Assembly (NCBI RefSeq): GCF_000327385.1
Contig: NW_008709752.1
Location: 158,083-222,082 of the forward strand
Source: Lottia gigantea
Lineage: Eukaryota; Mollusca; Gastropoda; Lottiidae
Length of the DNA: 64,000 nucleotides
Reading direction: 5' to 3'
Below, one piece after another: positions 56,801 to 64,000 of the stretch. The position numbers and the translations under genes were made by a program. Numbering within the stretch: position 1 is the stretch's first letter; every line of letters begins with the position of its first letter. Below the pieces are notes generated by a model. It was not told the DNA's origin. It was given only the letters and a program-made list of their open reading frames with translations, and did no database searches.

Positions 56801-57364
56801 TGAAACATAATGAAGTATTAATATTACTTACTGTCTAGCGAAATCATCCAATTGTTCAGTAATAGTGCTAATCCTTAATTCAAGTCGTCCCTTCTCCTTG
56901 TTCACATCATCAATAAGTTTCCTGGCCTCATCCAACTCGGCACCATACATCTGCTTGATGGCACTCGTCTCCTTGCCCCATTTTGACTTCAATTCTTCCA
57001 ATTCAGATGCCAACTTCTTATTCTGAGCCTCCAAGAATCGAACCTTTTCAATGTAGTTGGCAAATCTCTCATTCAGATCTCGCATATCCTGTTTTTCCTT
57101 TTCTCGGTGGGATTTCACACTCTTGACGCCGGTGTTGGAGATGTTAGCGAAAGCTGCAGCGGATGGGAGGAAGCCGGAGGACATCTCCACTGTCCTGGTG
57201 TAACCCCCTGATGACCTCATTGGGGAATGAGTGGTTGAACGTTGAACATTGGTTGTTCTTGGTTTAATATCCGATTTGTAGTACGATGTAGAATGCGGTT
57301 CATCGTAACCAGTACTGGAGGACGTAATCACAGTCCGTTTTTCCGTAACAGACGAATGCGACAT
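25431..57364 (-). CDS. Non-neuronal cytoplasmic intermediate filament protein, multi-exon, alternative tails
   Basis: Cytoplasmic IF protein that forms coiled-coil dimers and 10-nm filaments. Long-tail form, 657 aa, in gene order: 57364-56832, 36552-36366, 33846-33751, 33203-33042, 32807-32682, 32364-32144, 30576-30347, 26862-26711, 26453-26343, 25923-25807, 25469-25431. Head about 1-89. Rod about 90-441, starting at LNERFANYIEKVRFLEAQN and ending IAAYRKLLEGEE. This rod is lamin-length, longer than vertebrate cytoplasmic IFs. The tail, from about 520, has a lamin tail domain (RYICLENTS, DVDLDGFRIKR, KAGASVKIWA). There is no CaaX box and no nuclear localisation signal after the rod, so it is a cytoplasmic IF. 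Exon 6 can join three different tail exons. The layout matches the Helix aspersa IF gene, which makes two proteins differing in their C-termini. First coding intron 19.8 kb. The last short exon (EKACHNQNTLYT, stop) is less certain than the rest. Confidence 0.94.
29111..29385 (-). CDS. IF gene: newly inferred alternative tail exon (cassette or terminal)
   Basis: Acceptor ATCTTTAG at 29386 opens a frame that fits exon 6 (phase 2): R then SETNGIYTAGGITPSQFTRS and on, about 91 codons rich in S, T, G, D and E. A strong donor, TACCG/GTATGT, follows at 29111 in phase 1, the phase needed by the lamin-tail exon at 26862. It can therefore replace exon 7 (230 nt, also phase 2 in and phase 1 out) and would give a 672-aa protein. 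Joined after exon 7 it would be out of frame, so the two should be mutually exclusive. If the donor is not used, the frame stays open to TAG at 29007-29009 and adds a hydrophobic stretch. Confidence 0.65.
29898..30162 (-). CDS. IF gene: short-tail terminal exon (isoform B-like)
   Basis: Acceptor TTCTATAG then GGACGAG. Joined to exon 6 (phase 2) it reads R DETWHSTDGPTSSRDVYTSE and on to the glycine-rich stretch HGSGGVGGGSGGVSGGGSGG, ending KKAYRW and TGA: 87 codons. The resulting protein is 529 aa with no lamin tail domain. Joined to exon 7 (phase 1) it would hit an early stop, so it is an alternative to exon 7. Helix aspersa makes a comparable shorter IF protein by alternative RNA processing. 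Confidence 0.85.
30347..30576 (-). CDS. IF gene: exon 7, acidic linker leading to the lamin tail
   Basis: 230 nt between TCCTATAG and GACG/GTGAGA. Reads R, LDVCHSHEGVTVVRRLEPNE, then a repetitive acidic/basic stretch (SRAGSEARTESEGRAGSEEG), ending NGGDDD. It enters in phase 2 and leaves in phase 1, exactly as the rod exon 6 and lamin-tail exon 9 require. Confidence 0.9.
32144..36552 (-). CDS. IF gene: rod exons 2 to 6
   Basis: Exon 2 (36552-36366), 3 (33846-33751), 4 (33203-33042), 5 (32807-32682) and 6 (32364-32144) encode coil 1B, linker and coil 2 with continuous heptads. Exon 2 runs LDEAKKWRSQDRELINKLNA onward, and exon 6 ends in the IF consensus IAAYRKLLEGEESR. Exon 1 donates CA and exon 2 donates A for the shared Q codon. 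Introns here hold a LINE scrap and one copy of a 90-bp dispersed repeat. Confidence 0.95.
34904..34993. repeat. Dispersed 90-bp repeat, copy 1
   Basis: Starts TAGCTAAGCCAATGAGTAAT and matches 51298-51386 in the same orientation, with about 75 of 90 bases alike by eye. Both copies lie in IF introns. No coding sequence, and no clear target duplication seen. Probably a fragment of a short interspersed element or MITE. Confidence 0.6.
35150..35245 (-). mobile_element. LINE reverse transcriptase remnant
   Basis: On the minus strand, 35209 downward reads GIPQGGVLRSLLFNV, the conserved RT stretch of non-LTR retrotransposons (G-hydrophobic-PQG-x-hydrophobic-L). Just before it, in another frame, SASDSAITRN resembles the residues that usually precede this motif, which implies a frameshift. 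Only about 100 bases are recognisable. An old, dead fragment, probably of the Jockey group; the clade is a guess. Confidence 0.45.
39849..39915. repeat. 24-bp minisatellite, three copies
   Basis: CAGTCTAATGG recurs at 39849, 39873 and 39897, exactly 24 bases apart, with few changes. Confidence 0.75.
46900..46995 (-). mobile_element. Possible tRNA-derived SINE remnant
   Basis: On the minus strand, GTCGTGATTTCGAATCCTC resembles a Pol III B box, preceded by AGCGCTAGGCGATTAGAT, as in tRNA-like SINE heads. Too short and worn to define ends. Confidence 0.35.
49877..50010. repeat. 63-bp tandem duplication, just over two copies
   Basis: AGAAACTAAGGCATATA recurs at 49877 and 49940, and a partial third copy starts at 50003. 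The two full copies differ at only a few bases, so the duplication is recent. Confidence 0.8.
51298..51386. repeat. Dispersed 90-bp repeat, copy 2
   Basis: Partner of 34904-34993; shares GTCGAAATTTGAGCCTT and its flanks. The sequence outside the shared block is unrelated, which shows the block is a mobile or dispersed unit. Confidence 0.6.
52199..52550. repeat. Old tandem duplication with about 171-bp period
   Basis: TTTCTGACTAAAGAC at 52208 returns as TTTCTGACTCAAAGAC at 52379. GCGTCTGACTCAAG at 52326 returns as GTATCTGACTCGAGGAC at 52496. TATCACTGTT in the same blocks also returns about 171 bases later. The copies are well diverged. Confidence 0.55.
55101..55192. repeat. Degenerate 26-bp repeat, three copies
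   Basis: CCTGTGGG recurs at 55115, 55141 and 55167, each followed by a TAGTGTTA- or CAATGTCA-like stretch. Confidence 0.55.
56832..57364 (-). CDS. IF gene: exon 1, head and start of rod
   Basis: 177 codons plus two bases. Starts MSHSSVTEKRTVITSSSTGY, a Ser/Thr/Arg-rich head as in IF proteins. The rod begins near residue 90 and shows LNERFANYIEKVRFLEAQN, the coil 1A consensus. It ends LDDFAR plus CA before GTAAGT. ATG is preceded by TTCATC, and no longer upstream frame is present. Confidence 0.95.
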
Positions 57365-57510
57365 GATGAATGTTTCTGTTTACAGACTATCTCCAGGAAT
57401 GATGTTCCAGAACTTGAATACTCCACTCCCAGCTGTTGTTCAGTCCGTGACAAGACTGACTGAAGGTTTACCGACGTGTGACAAGCAGTAAGCTACCTGA
57501 CGATACACTG

Positions 57511-57581
57511 AATATATTACTCCACAACTACCCACATATTATAATTCCCAGCTCTGTCATTGGTCTAATATTGATCACGTG
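57511..57581 (-). promoter_or_regulatory. Candidate IF promoter: E-box, CCAAT and TATA-like motifs
   Basis: On the minus strand, in order toward the ATG: CACGTG at 57581-57576, CCAAT at 57563-57559 and TAATATAT near 57519-57512. Spacing is reasonable for a start near 57480, giving a leader of roughly 120 bases. The assignment is by motif only. Confidence 0.4.
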
Positions 57582-58560
57582 GTAAAGAGAACTATAGTAT
57601 ATCAACCATATACCTATGAATTATAAATTCAACTTTTCTATATTTATTCTATATATGGTAGACGACTTGAAAGAAAAACACTGACTAACAAACGACTCGC
57701 TAGACAAGTTTAACAAGCTAAGATTTGTCGTTTTCAACTCAACCCTGCTGTGTCAATCGAATACTTGTAGCGGACTACACGAGCAGTATAGTAACGTTAC
57801 ACTGTCGATTCGGAATGAGAGAGCGAGCGTGATGCAAATCAACATAAAAAGCTAGAAAATGTAACTAGTTATGTTGGTTCACTGATTAGCTGAATGCACA
57901 AACAAATACTAACTATTTCACTCTCTGCTACAAGTTAAATTACTCAAATATTTTACACATAATGTTATATATCGTACGACGACACTCGATGCAAAAACAT
58001 AGCTATTGTCACACTACGAATAGGCATCACTTTCATAGATTCCACATAGATGGTAATGTCTATTATATACATATTGATTCAAATTGCAAAGAGGAAATCT
58101 TACGCGCTTATCTTTAACTTTATTCACTTATTCTTGAAGGGAAAATCATGACCAATTATGAACGAATTGCCTACGTATACGTATTTTAAACGGGTACCAC
58201 CGTACATAGTGCAAATTGGGGAGGAGGGGGGGGGAGGGTATCTCTAAATCTACATGTACTACAATAGCATCGATCTCAGTTAAAATACAAGTATAAAGAA
58301 GGTTAACAAATCAGTTACATTATTCAAATCAGACAAGATCAAATTAACTCTTTACAGGCCAATGATCTGAGTTCGTTCGCTCTAATAGGCGATTACAATA
58401 AAATCATTTCTAACTTTGTAATCGGGTTAGAAAGGGTTAAACTGTAACAATAGTAAGAATAATCAATGTGGTATAATGAGATAATCATAGTCGTACAGGT
58501 TGAAAAAATGAAATGAACGGAGTTTTCGTTCTACTCTTCTACTCCTTAGTTGGTCAGTAA

Positions 58561-58682
58561 AGCCTTTTCCATGTCAGCCCCTATGACCTGCATCACTGAC
58601 AGGCAGGATAAAGCTGGGTTTAAAAACCTGTGACCTGTGCGGGGATTGAACCCTGGTTAACAAACGTCAAACTCACTAAGGG
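58561..58682 (-). mobile_element. tRNA-derived SINE, copy A
   Basis: On the minus strand the head contains GGGTTCAATCCCCGC, a clear Pol III B box. The downstream core is CTGTCAGTGATGCAGGTC, then GGGGCTGACATGGAAAAGG. The core matches copies B (60395-60543) and C (59398-59432). The A-box side is shortened. Confidence 0.65.
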
Positions 58683-59397
58683 GAGAATCGGTGTCAATAG
58701 ATGTATAGAATATCCATGTATAAAATTGCTTTGCTCCTGTCCACCAGGTTGTCATTTGACAAATTCTTGGCATTACTGACGCTGTGTCATTCCTCCTGTT
58801 CACATGGCCTCGGATTGTCACTTTAAGCATTGATAGAACAAGGTTAGAAATCATGAGCTCTGGTCAACCTTTGTGGAGCTTAGGAGAATCTGTTCAATCT
58901 TTGGATTACCTCTACCTGCGTCTATCTAGATCGTGCTGTCGGCCTGAACGTCTGGAATCCGCAATCATCTAGCTGCAAGCGGTCGGTCATGTTTTAGATA
59001 TGAGAGCTGTGCATGAGTCCCTAAACCATCTTACCCATTCGCAGTCTAGTAGTGTCCATGCGGTAGCCTAAATGCAAACAAAATTCTGATCCCAATAATC
59101 ATTATCAGAGACATTCGATAAACTTCAGATGCTAGAATTCATTTCATGTCAGTTATCACTTTTACGTTTTCCTTTTTAGATTCTTCTTTAGTGATGACAC
59201 GAATCTGTCAGATGAAAAGAAAAATATATCTTGTAAAAGAGTTGAGTCGGAAACAAGATAAATATATCAATTCAATAAGTTTCAAAGCGATATTCCTATA
59301 TCTTAAGCAATGCATATTACAAGGCTACAGAAGAGGGACAATAATGGTATGGTGTGTGCAATGAGCGATGACACCCTATTGTCCTATCCCAAACAAT

Positions 59398-59432
59398 GCA
59401 TGCTTTTCCATGTCAGCCCTTCAAACCAGAAT
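59398..59432 (-). mobile_element. Fragment of the same SINE core, copy C
   Basis: Shares CTTTTCCATGTCAGCCC (plus-strand reading) with copy A; only the core end is present. Confidence 0.45.
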
Positions 59433-60394
59433 TGCAAAACAGAAAAGAGAAAACCTGGTTAAAAAATTCCAAGGTGAGAATAAGGTATAAATTTTATTGA
59501 TGTAAATGTACATTACTATTGACAGTATATTACGGTTGATGCATTGATTACAGATTTGATTGTTCCCCAGAGAGTTACACAACACAACACAACTGACAAT
59601 ATTGTAATTAGACAGGAGATCATTCATTTGAATACATAGAGAGATATCTTGATTAAAACATTGAAAATATAACCTCTAGAGAGTCACAAACCTGCATACT
59701 CAAATACATAGAATGATTGGTTCAACATAGCTGTTGATTCATGGCAGGTTTCTAATATAGACGAGTCTCTTGAAATAATATTAATTTATATTAATTTATA
59801 TAGTGTAATTTGAAAGATTTTGTTTTTAAAGTCCCCACACTTATGTGTAGTATTTGTTAGGGTTGAAATGAAAATAACAATTCCTAAGAAAGAACGGTTT
59901 CTATATTGTTGCAGTGTCGCCTCAATCAATGGCCTAGGTCACATGACAATGTCATGTTCATGGTGATATATACCGTCTGAAGAATGTTCAGGTAAAAGTA
60001 AAACTAGAAATGGGATTATCATGCTGTGCACAAACAAATAAGAATTTAAACTGAATATTGATTCTCTAGCGATAAATTCAATCAAATCTGACATGAGCAG
60101 AAACTGAGAATTGGAGATGTTAAAAAACCCGAGTGACAAGTATAACGTGGTTCAATGTAAATACATTTCATCATTAATTTCATTATTGATCAGTTTCATT
60201 TCACAGAATGTCATTCCGACCTAACAGCTACTGATAGAGCTACTGGTAGAGGTCTAAATATTCAATGAAATTAATGGATTGCGGGGAAATTAAGCTGATA
60301 AAGACGGACAACGTCATGTAGAGTGCAATAAGATAAATTTATGATAGGATGTTTATGTAACGGGGCCTCAATTGATTGTTCCATCCGAGCGATA

Positions 60395-60543
60395 GACGCT
60401 TTATCCATGTCAGCCCCTCCAACATTCATCACTGACAGGGGAAAACCGGACTGACAAATCCGACTGTATCGTCTCATCCTATACCGGGATTTAACTCTTG
60501 ATCTTCAGGTTAGTGAGCAAGCGTTCAACTCACTGAACCACTG
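60395..60543 (-). mobile_element. tRNA-derived SINE, copy B (fullest head)
   Basis: On the minus strand it starts CAGTGGTTCAGTGAGTTGAA, an A-box-like head. Then come GCTCACTAACCTGAAGATC and a worn B box, GAGTTAAATCCC. The core CTGTCAGTGATGAATG and GGGGCTGACATGGATAAAG match copy A. Confidence 0.65.
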
Positions 60544-61478
60544 AACATTTTGTGTGAAGGTCTCAGCTATGATTAATACTGGAATGGGCGAATTTATGAT
60601 AAACAGCACACAGAGGTGGTGTTGTAACTGCCCATAGTTTGCATGCATAGCCTTATCAAGCCGAAATCTCTCCGATTTGCTACTTAGATTTGGAAAAGCT
60701 GATATAAGAGATCATTGGAATGCTTGAGAATAAAAGCTTTAGAATAAAGTATTAGTATTATTAGTCAAAAGCAAAGAACCACTATTCAGCTTGCAATAAT
60801 ATGGAAAATATTGACCCGTGTCTAGCCTAATAAATTTCAGAAAGGTTTGTGTTTGTAAACCATGTTATAAAAAGATCAAAGACTGTCCAAGACATCATAT
60901 TTTTTAAATCAAAAGTTATAACATGTTCCCAATCCGGTCCTGCAACATTTCAAATATAGTTTACAATTCTACATGATGGGTGTAAATTATTACTACTGAT
61001 CTTTTTAATAACCAGTTCTGTAGGCGTAATATTCCTGTGAAAACTCGCATGAGATTCAATATTTTCGTCTTAGCCTTAAAATTACTTTTAGCTGAATCAG
61101 CATTTCATCTTAACTTTTTATATTAATTTCTCATATTTTTGAATACAAATTCAGTAATTTCAAATTCTCTGAGCCTAACCTATCATTATTAAATTAATTA
61201 AATAACTTTTCTGCAAAAAACTTTTTTACATTTTATTAGTAAAGTGTTTGTGTAACTTCTGTAAATTACCTAAATAGGATAAATAGATCAATAGGTACGT
61301 CACAGCAACAAAAATCCTACGGTCTATTGGTAATAACGATTTAAATTTCATTTGAACAAACTCCAAATAATCAATTATATTAATGGAAGCCACAATAGAG
61401 AAAAACATTGAAATAAAGTATGTAAAGTACTGACTGGGTCATAAAAAATGCGAGTTATATTGGAGTTGAGAGAGTCAC

Positions 61479-61524
61479 CTTTTTCATGTAGTTCTGTGAT
61501 AGTCACGTGATCTGTTCCCGCCAT
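61479..61524 (-). CDS. Possible short first coding exon of an unknown gene
   Basis: On the minus strand CCGAATGGCGGGAACAG opens MAGTDHVTITELHEK, followed by AAAG/GTGACT, a fair donor in phase 1. The start context and local GC content look like a genuine first exon, but no partner exon was found, and its phase does not fit IF exon 2 (phase 2). Confidence 0.2.
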
Positions 61525-62599
61525 TCGGTCTGTAGTTTCACTTTTGGAAGGAGAAAGGTCATAGAAAAATAAAAACGTAATTGTATCTATTAGGCCTATA
61601 TACTGCAACCTTCTGGAGTTCGTGTGTTCAGGGTTGGAGAAGCTCAAAGTCAAACCAAGGTTTGTTAAAAGACCTTCATTATTGGTCTATTGTCAATTTA
61701 TTAAAGATTTCTTAAGTTCACTGTCAGTTTGAAGTCATTCGTGCCATTCTGGTTTTTGTATCTTCCTTGCTTTTGTCTATCGAAAGTTTGCAGGCCATTG
61801 CGGGTTTGTGGCGAATGATGATAAGCTTTTGTTTACCATCATGATTACGGTGGAAATTTGATGATTGAGTAATTTTTCAATCAATGATTTTGTGTTCATT
61901 TGTACGTGTAATTTTCTTATAATAATCCCACAATTTTCTCAGTTTTCACGCAGGAAAACAATCGAATTTTTTATTTTAACACAATAGTCTATGTCAGTAG
62001 GTCTTAGTTAAAAACTATTTGAAATAGTGTATATTTGAATGGGATATGTATTATTCATACTTTAAAGTTGAAATATATACAGATTCAATTGGTTTATTTT
62101 GAAATATTAAGATATATTACAGCCTACAAGCAAGACTAAATGTTTGTTTTTTTTTTATTTTATTTCAAAATATGTAATCAATCAGTACACATAATATTTT
62201 ATATTGACGGTAATAACCTATAATTAATATTGGGTGAAATAGGTTTACAATTTTAGTCCTTGGGCCTATTATATGGAGAAGTGAAGGGAAACTACAGCCG
62301 AAAATTACTTACATTATCAGACCACAAACAACTCTTTGCAAAGGAAAGAAACTCGTTTCTAGACTACAACTGAGTATTATTCAAGGGACGCAACCACCTT
62401 TTTCCTTCACACAACAACAAATACCATGCCGTTGGCCTACATTCTTTCAGGCTAATTGTCGGTTATTATAGTAATATTCTCGTATGTATTTATTGTAGCC
62501 TTTATTTGATTTTAAGTTAAGCGCATGATGTATGATACTATTTAAGTCTAACTGATATTAAGGAATATTGAATGAGTCGATGTTACTGCATGATGTCCG

Positions 62600-62690
62600 G
62601 CCTGTGGTGTGGTTAGGCATTTTTGTCAAAAACGAAAGGCCTACAATCCAGATTTGAGCACAGTGTCGAATTCATAACCTCAGATGCAGC
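62600..62690 (+). mobile_element. Possible worn tRNA-like SINE head
   Basis: CTGTGGTGTGGTTAGGCAT resembles an A box, and ATCCAGATTTGAGCAC about 45 bases later resembles a decayed B box. Weak evidence. Confidence 0.25.
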
Positions 62691-63042
62691 CTAACAGTAG
62701 GTTTATAAAGAGGGTGACCATGGTATATGTATAGATACATCCCTAGAGACACGTGTTACTCCAAGGTTGAACCGATCGTTACTGTTACGTTCTAAGGGAG
62801 GTAATTCAATTGTAAAAATTTCGCCTCATATATTAAAAATAATGTGTTACTCGGTACCAGTGTAAAAATCTACAAAAACAGCAAATTTAGAATTCGAAAT
62901 AGATGAACATACAAAGGATAAAAATCAAAGCAATATGATACTCTAGGTAATTTTTGCGGAAAAATTCTATTTGGTATTTTAAATAACCTGTTTAATATTT
63001 TATTTATAAATTTTATAGATTAAATTCTCAATGTTTATCGTT

Positions 63043-63183
63043 AGCTTTGCGCAGTGGCGGTACCATAGCCAATGAGGAATTTCCGAGGCGTGGTTATTGC
63101 TAGTTGAAAACTATACCCAATACCCCGCACTGACGACTTAATAGTCGGCAGTTGCAATTTATGGAGGCTTCTACGGAAGCAGT
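63043..63183 (+). ncRNA. RNU4: U4 spliceosomal snRNA gene
   Basis: About 141 nt collinear with animal U4 snRNA. It starts AGCTTTGCGCAGTGGC (stem II and stem I partners of U6). The 5' stem-loop holds the kink-turn CCAATGAGG...CCGAGG with a five-base loop. TTATTGCTAGTTGAAAACT, CCCAATACCCCGC and TGACGACTTA match known U4. The Sm site is AATTTATGG. It ends in a hairpin, GCTTC-TACG-GAAGC. Relative to human U4 the 5' stem changes from AUCG:CGAU to ACCA:UGGU, a compensating change that keeps pairing and argues for a working gene. Pol II snRNA promoter elements were not firmly identified. Confidence 0.93.
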
Positions 63184-64000
63184 AACCTTAAAGTAATAGA
63201 ATTCCCTCAAATCAGAGCCCATTTATGTCACAGGTATTGCGTCCAAACAACATTCGTAATAACACTCTTTAATACTCCAACACGACGAGCAGTTATGTAC
63301 AAACGAAATTGCGTGGTTGGAATATCTACACACATAATTATACAAGTATAGAAATCTTTTGTCTTTTAACAAAGAGATAGAAACATGAACGATGAATTTT
63401 AAGTTTAACTGATGAAAATATATGTTAAATTTCTATAGTCAAGGGAGGGAAATGATCACAATAAGAGTTGTATGATGATTAGAACATTAGATTAGATGCT
63501 AACACCCGCATCCATGAGCAAGCATTTCATGATGAAAAATGGGATGAAGTGATCAGAAGAGTAAGAATATCCTGCCAGTGGAACCACACCTGCCCGTACT
63601 GCTAAATACTACGCACAAAATAGGGAGGCAAAACCAAACCTAGTACACGTAAAATCATTGAATCATCTGTTAGCTCTTCGGACGATTAGGATGATTAGCC
63701 TAATAAGTTTAGGCACTAAACTAAATAGCTACTATATCAAATCGAATCGGCCCACAAAAACGCCTGACGTTTAAACTTGGTCGTTAAGCAAAAGCATCTG
63801 CAATGATAGTAGAAACAGAAATTATATATTTTTCAATAGTGATGGTGGCCGTATTTCTTTATTATGGGAAATTTTGAGTATTTATAAATAGCTCTGTAAT
63901 TGATGCTTGGTGTTAAATGCTTTGATCTAGCTACGAAATCAGCGTAGAAAGAATATGTTGTAATGTGACGTCCAGATGCTGATAAAAATATCAGTTTTAT
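63184..64000. other. Downstream flank of U4, no gene seen
   Basis: TTAAAGTAATAGAA just after the U4 end could be a 3'-box-like signal. Beyond it nothing is recognised to the window edge. Confidence 0.4.

Larger units (their letters stand above)
36553..56831 (-). other. Long first coding intron of the IF gene, no exon seen
   Basis: About 20 kb of AT-rich DNA with donor CA/GTAAGT at its 5' end and acceptor CTTTCCAG at its 3' end. No nested gene is supported; the open frames are short and featureless. It contains a 24-bp minisatellite (39849-39915), a tRNA-like SINE head (near 46900-46995), a 63-bp duplication (49877-50010), the second 90-bp repeat copy (51298-51386), an old 171-bp duplication (52199-52550) and a 26-bp triplication (55101-55192). 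Confidence 0.6.
57600..63042. other. Upstream flank of the IF gene, no complete gene seen
   Basis: Contains three copies of a SINE core, a G-rich run (58217-58239) with G-quadruplex potential, and one first-exon-like short frame at 61479-61524. Otherwise AT-rich with nothing recognised. Confidence 0.5.

Overview
The window reads as AT-rich nuclear DNA from a mollusc, most likely a gastropod. The evidence is the gene set: a conserved cytoplasmic-type actin with a phase-0 intron after codon 42, and above all a non-neuronal cytoplasmic intermediate filament (IF) gene with a lamin-length rod, a lamin-type tail domain and alternative C-terminal exons, the arrangement known from the garden snail Helix aspersa. 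Introns are numerous, with GT..AG ends.

Layout. 830-3501 (-): actin, with a CArG box and TATA-like box upstream. 3.65-11.3 kb: no convincing gene, but a second CArG/TATA pair at 9274-9292 on the + strand. 11358-18166 (+): RABGGTB, beta subunit of Rab geranylgeranyltransferase, ten coding exons giving 330 aa. 19482-21969 (-): MORN5, five exons, 174 aa, tail to tail with RABGGTB. 25431-57364 (-): the IF gene, about 32 kb, with a 19.8-kb first coding intron and three alternative tail exons. 63043-63183 (+): a U4 snRNA gene. A 195-bp hAT-type MITE with a perfect 8-bp target duplication, tRNA-derived SINE copies, a LINE reverse transcriptase scrap and several small tandem repeats are scattered between.

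The outstanding feature is a set of four tandem arrays, each built from the edge of an exon together with its splice site. RABGGTB exon 3 has its 3' end and donor repeated (51-bp unit, 10 copies). RABGGTB exon 4 (64-bp unit, 20 acceptors), RABGGTB exon 6 (67/68-bp unit, 18 acceptors) and MORN5 exon 3 (45-bp unit, 15 acceptors) have their 5' ends and acceptors repeated. All four grow to the intron side of an intact exon. In the acceptor arrays only the copy joined to the exon gives a full protein. In the donor array every copy is open and in phase, so donor choice would give a ladder of proteins of 330 + 17n residues. Four such arrays in two neighbouring genes within 8.6 kb look like a process acting at splice junctions, not ordinary minisatellite noise.

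The genes have no evident shared pathway. Actin and the IF protein are cytoskeletal, RABGGTB prenylates Rab GTPases, MORN5 is a small MORN-repeat protein, and U4 serves the spliceosome. No CRISPR array, rRNA gene, clear tRNA gene or virus-derived element was seen.
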